64,000 bases of DNA, taken from the NCBI GenBank assembly GCA_003342815.1, contig PTEX01000049.1, positions 2,051,079 through 2,115,078 on the forward strand, read 5' to 3'. Under the pieces are notes generated by a model. It was not told the origin of the DNA. It made no database searches and was given only the letters and a program-made list of their open reading frames with translations. This DNA comes from Eudromia elegans (taxonomy: Eukaryota > Chordata > Aves > Tinamiformes > Tinamidae). Below, in pieces: positions 54,401 to 64,000 of this stretch. Position numbers and translations under genes: made by a program. Position 1 is the stretch's first letter, and every line of letters begins with the position of its first letter.

Positions 54401-55420
54401 TTAATCCTCCGGTCTCCTGTAGCAATGGATTTCCCCGAACTGCATGATTAAAGCAGCTCAGTTTAATAACTTAATCTCCTTCTTTTAATGCCACGTTGCC
54501 TACAGTAGCAGAAGCTAAATTCGAATGCCCCCCTGGCAGCTCCCCCCTCGCTCCAGCAGGTCCCAAATGTCAGATTTCCCCATAGGACATGGTGCCTTTT
54601 CACCTTCTCCAAGGGGTTTGGGCTCAGAACTGAGTCCTCAGAGCAGAAGGAAGCAGCTATCAGCTGGGTGAGCAGAAAGTGAACAGGAAGATAAAACGGA
54701 GGTAAGGCATTTGCAAGGCACGTTTTATGGGATATAACAAGCCTGATTCCCATCTTGGCTAAGGTCTCTGCGCTGCCTCGGTGCAACAAGAGGTGCTTTA
54801 GATGGATTAAAGGCTCTTATTACGCACCCGGTGTTGACGTTGCCGGGACCATCACGGGCTGCCCCGCGGGCGCTCGTGCGGACAGCGGAGCCGGAGCAGC
54901 CGGTGGCCGCAGGCTGCTCTGCCCGGCCAGGTCAGGGCCCCCATGCACAGGAAGGTGCCGCTCAACTGCAAGTCCCTGCGGCCCCAGCAAGACCCGTTTC
55001 CTTCTCCCAGGGGATTTGCCGCTTGCTAAGCAAAGCTCAGGATGATGACGCAGCTCGGCCCTGCCGAGAGCAGCGCGGGGTCGCCTGGGTGGCCCCCAAC
55101 CCTTCCAGAGCTCGAGGTGCCACCTCGCTGAACGTGCAGCACGCGCAGCCACCACGAATGGAGCCTGTTGGTTTCCTTGGAAGACCCTGCTAGGAAGGCA
55201 TCCTCTCCTCCAAAACACGCCGCCAACGTGCAGGCCAGCTGCAGGAGCAAAGGGCAGGCAGGCGGCCGCCCTCTCCCCACGGAGCCCCACGGCTTGGTCG
55301 GCGTTGTGGCTTCAGGACGAGGTCAGGCTGGCCCAGCTCCCAAAGGGGCTTTGCGGGGCAGCGAGGAGACGACCCAGCACCTCTAAGCTGCAAGTGAGAA
55401 ATATGTCACAGGGCCAGGGC

Positions 55421-55450
55421 GCGGGAGCAGAGACCGCGGGAGCAGAGACC
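55421..55450. repeat. Two-copy 15-base tandem repeat
   Basis: GCGGGAGCAGAGACC is repeated exactly at 55421-55435 and 55436-55450, followed by the start of a third copy (GCGG). Confidence 0.9.
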
Positions 55451-57758
55451 GCGGCAGGTCAGGCCGAGGCGGCTCCCTGCCCTCCCTCAGCCTCCGCTGC
55501 GCGAAGCCGTCGGTGCCACCAAGAAAGGATCCCCACATGGACATGAGCTGTGAGCAGGAAACACAGAGTCTGCGTAAATCGACTTGGAAGCAGCAAGTGT
55601 GATTGAAAAGCAATGGGGTTTATGGATCAGTTGCATCCATATTTTGCTGTGCAAAAAAAAAAAACAGTGCCAAAAATCATAAATTCAGCATATTTCATAT
55701 ATTTGTAGAGATCTGTGGTAGGACAGATCTCTATTGTAGATCTCTTATTGTAGATTATGCTTTAGGGATTTTATGTCAGTTTAAGCCATTTAGAGTAACC
55801 TTCAAACGGCAGCCTACACTCTGAAAACTCAGCCCCGCACTTGGAGAATAAAGTTCATGGGATTTTTCTCTCCCTTCCTTTGTTTGATCTGTCAGTTTTC
55901 CAAAACATAAGCTGTGTCCTCCAAAGTCTTCCACACCGAGAGCTTGGTTTCTTGTTTCTGCTTATCATAGCAATTGCAAAGTACATGACATTTTAATTGT
56001 TTAATTTAGATAGGCATCTATAATAAAGTCTATCAGTGCATCTAAAACAAAGGCCGATGAGGGCAGCTGCCCTCGAGGCTGATGCCAGCTTTGCTGCTCC
56101 GACCCACGTGTGGAGCAGCCTGAAATGCCCCCGTTCGCCCTTCCGGACCACCAGGGTCTGTCACCGCCGTCCCGGTGCAGGAGCCGGCGGTGCCACAGGA
56201 ACCCCCCTCTGCACAAATTCCCACTCCGGTGACCTGGCAACCTTCCCCAAGCCCGGGAGCCCCCTCCTTCCCTGGCCACTGCTTCCTCCTGCCAGCCCGG
56301 GACAGTCCCCACCACCTCCTCACACACAATTCCCTGTTGGAAAAGGCTCCCAATCCCGGCCCGTGACACCGGTAGGTAGCGGCAGAGCTTCTGGCTCTGC
56401 AGCAGGAGGTCATAGACCTCCTTGGAGGAAGGAAGGGTTGCAGAAGCTTTGGAGGGGCAGGGAAAAGAGCAGCGAGTTCTGCTCGAGGCTTCCCCAGGTG
56501 CTGCCCGAGAGGCCGCCGGGCTGAAGCGCTGCCGGGTGCTCCCCGGGACCCGCTCTAGCGGCTGCAGATGAGATGGGGTGTCCGTGGGACCCCTTCTCCT
56601 CCGAGGTGTCCAAACCCATCGTGGTTTAAGTCGCTTCAGATCCACCCGTGAACGGCTGCACATCAGAGAGCAGAGGTAGCAGGTAATGCAGCTGCCCTCT
56701 GAGAAAGCACCTTCAAAAAGGGCATTCATTGAAGCTCACTATTTAGCCCCTTACTCCATCATTTGAAGCTTAATTTAAAAAAGTAATTCTTGTGTGAGGA
56801 ACAGCAGCCCAGGCTGATCACAAGAGACACCAGCTGCTACCGAGGTGACTTGAGCTGAGAACAGAGAGGCCAGTAGCACCTAAATTGCAGAGGCCAAAGA
56901 AGTGATGGACTTCAGAGTAGAGTCAAAGTTTGAGGGTTAAAAACCCCCAACAAACACACAAAGCCCCAGCAGCCAACTGCTCCCTGGATCAGAGCACTGA
57001 GCTGGAAGTGAAGGTTTTGGGGGAGAAGCCCTGGAGGGAAGGGGTCACAGATGTCCCGTTTGCTTCATGGGGAGCTAAGGCTTAGAGGGGAAAATCCCCC
57101 TGCAAGAAACCACGATCCGTGCTATCCCGTTCCTCTAACCCAGGTCAGCACTCGTTCCTTTGGAGAGCTCGAGCCGCAGCTCGTTTGCACTAACCCGGGC
57201 CAGGGAGGATGCCAGGGGCCTCGCCGGCGGATCCGCGGCACCGCGGAGCTCTGACCCAGCAGGTTAGCAAGAGGCTTGAGTGGCTTAAAGGCCACGTCGC
57301 CGCTAAGAATAGCTGCTGCTGCCGGATAAACCTCCTCAATCCCAGCCCGAAGCGACGGACGAGGGGAATGCGATGCCAGCGGATTCACGTGGAACAAGAG
57401 CAAAGAACCAGGAGCCCGTCCTACAACCGAGTCTGGCCGCAACCAAGCCCCCACTGCCTGCTAATTCCTATACGGTCGGTTGGATTTTAATATAACTGAC
57501 AATTTTAGGCAAGAGGGGCTAGGCAGTACCATCAGAAACTAGAGGCGACAAGGGCAGATGCTGAGCCACAGAGCACAAGAGATGCACGGCAGCACCGCGC
57601 ACCCCGGCACGCTCACCCCAAATTTACCGACGCCTGCAACAAACCACAGGCAACTGCACCACATACCTAAGAACCTCGCACTCCTGCGTACCCACAGCTC
57701 CCTTGCACGCCTAATACCCGCTGGCCACACGTAGGTGCTGTTGCATTCCTCATGCAAG

Positions 57759-57829
57759 GGGCCGCGATGCCGGTCCGGGCTGAGCGAGCGCGCAAGGCGC
57801 TCGCTCAGTCCGGACCGGCATCGCGGCCC
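57759..57829. repeat. Near-perfect 71-base GC-rich palindrome
   Basis: Arms 57759-57791 and 57797-57829 pair over 33 positions with one non-Watson-Crick pair (G57779/T57809) and a 5-base loop GCAAG. The arms are CpG-rich and each holds two tandem GAGC/GCTC tetranucleotides next to the loop. Pairing stops abruptly at both outer ends, and the flanks are unrelated to each other. A second small hairpin (57741-57746 with 57752-57757) abuts it on the left. Because of the symmetry, both strands translate to nearly the same peptide here, which is an artefact and not a gene. The origin is unknown. Confidence 0.9.
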
Positions 57830-60800
57830 GGCAGATGGCACTGGAAGATCAGCGGGACCTCGGGCCTCAGAGCAGCGAGGGGACCTCTCCTCTTCACAGA
57901 GGAGCAGGAAAAACATCAAATAATCACTTAAGGAGACTAAATCTGCATTGCAATATCACCTATTTGTATTCGCACTAAATATCACGTTGTTTGTATTGCG
58001 GATTCCTCCAGGAACTCTGAAACCGCGAATATCAATTGGATATGCCTAAATTTCAGGCTATCAATAGTCCAGCAGAGGTGAAGGAAACGGCTAAGTTTAA
58101 GTGCACACTAAGATTTGATGAAAAGAAAAATCAGGAGCCCAAACCAGAGACTTAAGTCTCACCATACCAAGCACTGGTTACAGCTACCATACTCGGCTGG
58201 TGTGCCCAAAAGCACCAATTCCATGGATGCAGAACCCACAGGACCACTTTGCCCCCACCACCAGCCAGTTGTGTTGACTCCACTCCTGTGTCCACATTTG
58301 CAATCGATGCCCAAGCAAGTTCTCAGCTGGAGAGGATTCAGGCCGCAGTAAAGCAGCACCAGGTGCTATGAATTATAATAATAATTATGCACATTATTTC
58401 CCATCCGTTCCAGTCCTCTTGTTGCCTCCATTAATCCAGTCCTTATGGCTGTACCTCCCTGTTTGACTGCAACAAACATACAGGCTTAGGAACTGTTCTG
58501 AATTGAGATGGGTTTAGAGATTTAGAGTACAGATTTGGAGTTCAACTCAGGCACGTGTGCTTGGTTGATACTAACTTGATAGTGGCTGCCAGAAATACAG
58601 GTACAACTATAGGTAGTAAAATTCTGCATCTGGGAAATCACTCAGAGAGCTGTAGGTTCTTGCTTTATTACTTGCAGAGTAAATCAGGATCCTTTCCAGT
58701 AAATCAGGATCTGCTCGCTTTGACCGAGGCACACTAGCAAGAGGCCCTTGGTGGGCTGAGGCCACCGGCGTTGCTGACGGTGCTGAATGGTTCTCCCGGG
58801 CCACCTGGCACAACATCTACACGTCTTTGCTCAGGATGACATATGGGTGTTTGCCTCTCTCTCTGTTTTCCTTGAATAAATCTCCATGGGGTGGGATGTG
58901 CAAGTCGTATATCTCCGTTCCTGGTGCCTGGGTGAGCGCTGCTGCGATCGTGTTACGATGTCGGCGGGCAATAAATCAATCTGCATCTGAATCCAATCCG
59001 CTTTTTTTTCCTGTTTGTTTCTTGACTTGCTTTCAGGACTGCGTTACCTTGGGACAAGCAGGGACATGCAGCTCATTTTCTAGGAGCTCGAGGGCTTTCC
59101 TGAGGGCTCTTTGCCCAGGGGAGTCTCACAGACAGTCAAACACGAGGATGGTTCTCGTGGTCCGGAGCAGCCCTGTGAAGCTGCTCCCCCAAACCAGTTC
59201 CTCCCAGCGTGGACTCCTGCGGGGTGAAGGCTGAGATGAGCCAGAGGATGAAAGAGGGAGGCAGGGTTCCCCAACCCTTTTGTAAGTAACCCAAATTATT
59301 TGCCAAAAACTTGGCAAAACCTGCTTGTTGAGACCTTTCAGAGCTCCCCACTGATGCAGCTGGGCGCAACCTGAGAGAAGATTAGGGTGTTTTTTCACTT
59401 ATTTTGTTTTGTCTCCGGCTCCTTACCAGGGTCTCAGCAAAGCTGTGTCGTGTCATGTGTTCAGAGACAGCAAACAGAGCAAAGTCTGCCTAGATTTGGG
59501 TCTTTTAGAGTTTTTTTAGGGAATAGAAGCCCTGCTCCGAAGAGGATACTCCAATATCAGGGCAACACCTGGTGAGCAAGCCCAGCTGTTCACAGCTGTT
59601 CTTTCCATCTCACTTTTTCATTGTTTGCAGAAACAATGAAGTGATCAAGGAATAGGAGAGTTGAGCTGACAAAAAAAAAGGCCCAAGTGCCAAGCTCTTT
59701 AGTGCTCTTTGTAAAACCCAAATAAATGGAAAAATAAATCAAGCTCAGACATCAACAGGAAATTGAGAAGTTACATCAATGGAAGGGCAGAAACGTATAC
59801 GTCAATCATTTGGCTGGAGACATTGGGATGTAAACAGATTTTTATCACATATAGATCTCTATTCAACTAATTATGTCCTAGATTTATCTTGTAAAAAGTA
59901 CACAGGCTACGAGCTTTCCAGTAAAGCATCGGGAATAACTAGAAAAGCGGAACAAGGCTGTCTCTGCTGTCCGTGATTCCAAGCCGGCAAAGCTTTTAAG
60001 CATGAGTTTAATTAAGCAGAATGTTTAATTAACCCTCATCCAGCCTTCAGGACTCGCTAGGCACCCGGAGCTGCGCGTGTGCTTGGTTGAGTAGCAGTGG
60101 GCTCCTTGAACGCTGCCCTTCCACCATGCCCCAGTAATGGGAGACCTCAGCTCTGTCGCTCGCTCCCCTGCCCACGGAGGGGAAGGACACGTCAGAGAAC
60201 GTCCTTCACAGGAGCTTTTCCATCCCTGCCGGGAAGGGAACCAAGGGCCGTCGGGAGCTCTGGGCCTCCTCTCAGCCCCACTCCTGACGTTTACCCGGAC
60301 CGCTGTCGTCTCGGGCAGGGCCCTCCGCGCTGCTCCGGCCAGCCCTGCCATGCTCCTCCGGCTTCCTCCTTGGCTCCGGGCTCTGCACTGCTGCACATTC
60401 AGTCTCAATCATTTCTGCATTGTTTTCAGCTATCTTATCGCTATTGCATTGTTCCTTTTGGCTTCCTCTGGGGTTCCTATCTCTCTCTTGGCTTTTTGTA
60501 TATCACTGTGGGCTTAGCTTCAGATAGGTTTTGATGTCATTCATGGGCGCTCTTGTTTCTGTTAATTCATAACCTTCTGGTTCCAGCCTGTTCCTGTCGA
60601 TCCATATCAATCTCCCTTAACGAAAGCTCTGCTGAACTCAAGTCAAAAGTGGCCTCCAACTGACCCAAACGCTCTGAGCTGAAGGGAAAGTCGAGGTTGT
60701 GTGAAGGAGACCATGGGAAGGTTCAGTCCAAAACCAAAACGAGTTCCAACCAGAGGAACATTCCAGCTTTAGCTGGCACTAAATTGACATTTAACCAACA

Positions 60801-63800
60801 TTTCCTGTCTCCAGGTGACTGTTAAGTCATAGCTATTATGGTCAACTTCATACATGTGTGAGTAAAATTACTTTATGCCATAATTAGCTACGCAGTAGCA
60901 CTAACACTTAATTGTACATTGCATTCAGTAGAGACAATCCAGAAGCAAAATAAACACGTCACATTTTGAGAAGTTTTGACATTTTTAGCCAGTTGCTCAG
61001 CAACTTCTATCAACGAGCACCACACTCATAAGTCAGGGATACAGCCCAGTAGCCCTGGAGCCATTGACCACACGAACCCGTTCTGGGCAGGACTCTTACC
61101 CTCTCAAGCACAGAAATAACCAAAATAAAGGAAATTTTTATGGGGCTGGTACAAGCCAACCTCCTCCCTGGTGTCACTTCTCTGACAGCACCTGGGTTAT
61201 GTGAGGGCTAAATCTGGTCAATGATGTTTGACCTATTCCTGGCAATGGAAAGGCTGAACCCAACTGTTGGTATTGTCCAATTTTGGGCAGTACCTCCATA
61301 AAATAAACTCAGCCAAGTGTTGTTTTCATTCTTACTCTGGCAGATCATCTAATTAGAGAGCAAAAACATATTGTCATGTTTGGCAAATCCTTTTGACTTT
61401 GAAAGCATTGGCCTCTTTCCTTTCCTCCCCCCACCCCCCTTCACTTAGACATCATGGAGACCTAGTGCTAAGTGACACAAAACAAATCAAATATCCTATT
61501 TCAAACAGTTGGCTCCGGGCTGGAAGTACTTCAGTTGATTGCTGCAATTCAAAGGAGAAAACATGATTTCTCTCTGAATACAGTAATGCTTTTTCAACGG
61601 CGCGTTGGCTGACCCGCCCTGGAGACCTTCACATCCATGTCTTTGAGGAGTTCACTCCTGCCTCATCAAACGGATGCTCCGGCACCTCAGCAGTGAAAAG
61701 TCTTTGGATGTAGCAGGAGCTAATGCGATACTTGAGCCTGGAGGAGGGATATTCATGCTCAGAGGTGTGTTTTAAGTTTCACAGGACCCAACAGATACCC
61801 GGGGTCCATGTGGACCACCCAGTCGCATGGCAAAATAACCTTTCTTTCCCATGGCTTCTGCTGGTCCACTCTTTGGAGCACCGCTGCTTTTACAGCACTC
61901 TTGTTTTCCCAGCTGCTCTCTGTGCCTGAGATCAGGTCACTGAAAGCAAAGGATCTGCTCAGAAGTAAAACAAAAGCTCTTTCAAGTTAAGAAAGGAAAA
62001 CAACCCTACAGAGAGCCCCTTCCCAGCCAAGAAAGAAGTTGCTCCGGAGGCCCTTTCTCCAAGAAAAACACGGCAGACCCGGCCCATGACTGGCACGGTC
62101 AAGGTGTGCGCATGTTGTGGGAACAGGAGGATACCTATAAAAGAAAGGATTTGGGGAAAAGACCAATTTCAGAGAACTGACAAGAGGAATACATACCCAG
62201 AATTTAAGAGAGGGACTGACACTTCTTGGTAGGTGGCAGAAAAATCAGGAAAAGTCAAGGGCTGGTTGGAAGGAGGTATCCTGAAGCACACCTCAGGATC
62301 TGGAACGGGTAGCGCCACCCCAGAGAGCTGCAGAGCACCAAGAGTCGCGGGTCTAATTCTAGTCTTGGACCTGAAGCTCCACAACCTACTGCTGTGAGTA
62401 GATCGGAGCTCACCAGGCCAAACACCTAACCACAACCTCCTCCCTACCAGCCTCAGCACAAGGATCTCATCCCGGCTTCCCCAGCTCCGTTGCCTTGAGT
62501 GAGCTGAGGCAACTGGTCCTGTGGCAGCAAAGGACCTGCCTGGTCCAGCCAAGCACAGGAGAGCCAAAAACCAGTCACGTCAACCTCCCATTTACCATCC
62601 AGCCTCCAGGAGGTACCACCTGCCCTAGAAGCTCAAATGGGGCCGGTCGCATGTGAAATACGGCCGCGTTGTCCAAGCCGGAGAGCCGCTTCCATGGAAG
62701 AGCCGCACTTCAGCGCCAAACGCGGAGCTGGAGACGGTGAGGAGGGGAGTTTCCCATAATGAGCGCTTTCAGTTTCACCACTGCTCAGGTTTCCAGGAGC
62801 CAGACGCTGTAATCAAGTCATTCAATGGCAGCTTTTTCTTGGGCTGCACAGAAATCAAGATCGTCGCCTTCCTGCCAGGAACAGAGCAGGCTTTGAAGGA
62901 ACCAGGATTCCTGGAGAAAAATGTAAAGCCTTGAAAGTCTTACACAAAACACCCACAAATCCCAGCGCCCTGTGGGCGCCGGGGGTGTCACATCGATCCC
63001 CTGATATTTCATGTGGTTTTATCCACACGGGCTTGATTTTTAAACCACTGCAAGAGCAGAAATTTTGTTCCCATGGAAGAGACTTTTTATTGCGCTCCTA
63101 AACCTAACCTTAATTCTTCCAAGTGTATTTTGGAGCACGGCCAGCACGTGCACGTGTTGGAGGACTCTCCCAGCAAAAGGAGAGCACCGAGTCCAGAGCC
63201 AGGGGCTTCTGCGGCACTGGGGGGAAAAGGCAGCGGTACCAGCCGAGACGGGGCAAACCGCATGGCTTGGGGCTAGCGAAGGGACCAGAGTCACGGCAAT
63301 TGGGCAGAAAAGGAGCAGAAAGGGAGAAGAGAAAAAAAGAGAGAATGGGAGAACCAGCTACTTTGATAGCCTTGGTATCACAATCAGGAGAAACTTCCTG
63401 GATTCATATTTTCCATATAAACACTCTCCACTGGATAAAGTTAATGGTTCCCTGACTGCAACACAGAAGGGCTTGATCAGTTCGATTGACGTCACAGATT
63501 GAGTATTTTAATGAAATGTGCTGTGCTTCCCCCGTTTATATGTTTGACCCTAACCTTTCCCAGATGTGCAGGCCGTGCTCCGCCGCAGACAGCGGAGCTC
63601 TGTGTTTTGGAGGCTCTCGGAGGTCTCCGCTGGAGAGGAAATCGATCCCTGTGCCATGAGCCCTGCTCCTCGGCTCGCTCCCCGCCGCGGGCGCCGGCTG
63701 CGCGGAGGGCTCTGCTCCCCGTAAAACCAGGAGAGCAGCCAGAACGGGGCCAAAACGGCTCCTCCTGCGGCCGCTCGCTGCCAGAGCCTGCAGTTTTCCC

Positions 63801-64000
63801 ATGCTGCTGGATGGGGGAACGGCAGCTCCTCCCGCCTCCAGCAGCAAAGGGTTATCCCGCATCTGAGGGGGCCGACCAGAGCCCCCAAACCCACACTCAG
63901 TGTTTGGCTCTGCTGTGTCTCCTTGGGCAAAATAACCCTTCCTGAGGCCTCATTTCCCAGCCTTGAACTGGAATGATGCCCTCTGCCCAGCGACACCCGG

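Noticed and set aside
57759-57829. Palindrome as a simple fold-back chimera of sequencing
   Set aside because: Not excluded, but the flanks beyond the arms are unrelated and a G-T mismatch is present, so a plain fold-back read is less likely.
57735-57923. Short frames across the palindrome on both strands as a gene pair
   Set aside because: The same peptide appears on both strands only because the DNA is palindromic.

Overview
This is vertebrate nuclear DNA, almost certainly from a bird. All three recognisable genes are on the minus strand. They are split into exons with GT-AG borders, and the reading phase is kept across every junction. One interspersed repeat is a typical avian CR1 LINE fragment. 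Repeat density is low, introns are compact, and a 281-base assembly gap sits inside a very GC-rich CpG island, all usual in bird drafts. The species cannot be named from the window. The gene content matches human 17q22 and 17q25.

Region 1 (1-10.6 kb, GC-rich): GRIN2C, the NMDA receptor GluN2C subunit. Eleven complete coding exons and the 5' part of a twelfth are present, and the C-terminal tail runs off the left edge. The upstream non-coding exon and promoter appear to lie in or next to the gap at 10150-10430.

Region 2 (10.6-16.1 kb): GC-rich spacer with no supported gene. It holds an exact 17-copy minisatellite with a 26-base unit (14183-14624), part of which forms a 78-base higher-order repeat.

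Region 3 (16.1-25.1 kb): FDXR, mitochondrial adrenodoxin/ferredoxin reductase, complete in 12 coding exons (466 aa). Its CpG, CCAAT and ETS-like promoter may also fire to the right.

Region 4 (25.8-42.4 kb): base composition falls abruptly to AT-rich, then comes MMD (PAQR11), complete in 7 coding exons (239 aa) with a 3' UTR of about 2 kb and a CpG-island promoter. FDXR next to MMD is not the human order, so a rearrangement junction (or assembly join) lies between about 25.1 and 26.5 kb.

Region 5 (42.4-64 kb): mostly non-coding. The only recognised gene is SMIM36, a 94-residue single-pass membrane protein (54008-54292). A possible small signal-peptide exon lies at 49.8 kb. A near-perfect GC-rich palindrome (57759-57829) with two GAGC tetranucleotides per arm is the strangest object in the window. 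The genes have unrelated roles (synaptic channel, mitochondrial electron transfer, membrane progestin/adipoQ-receptor-like protein, small membrane protein) and share only neighbourhood and strand.
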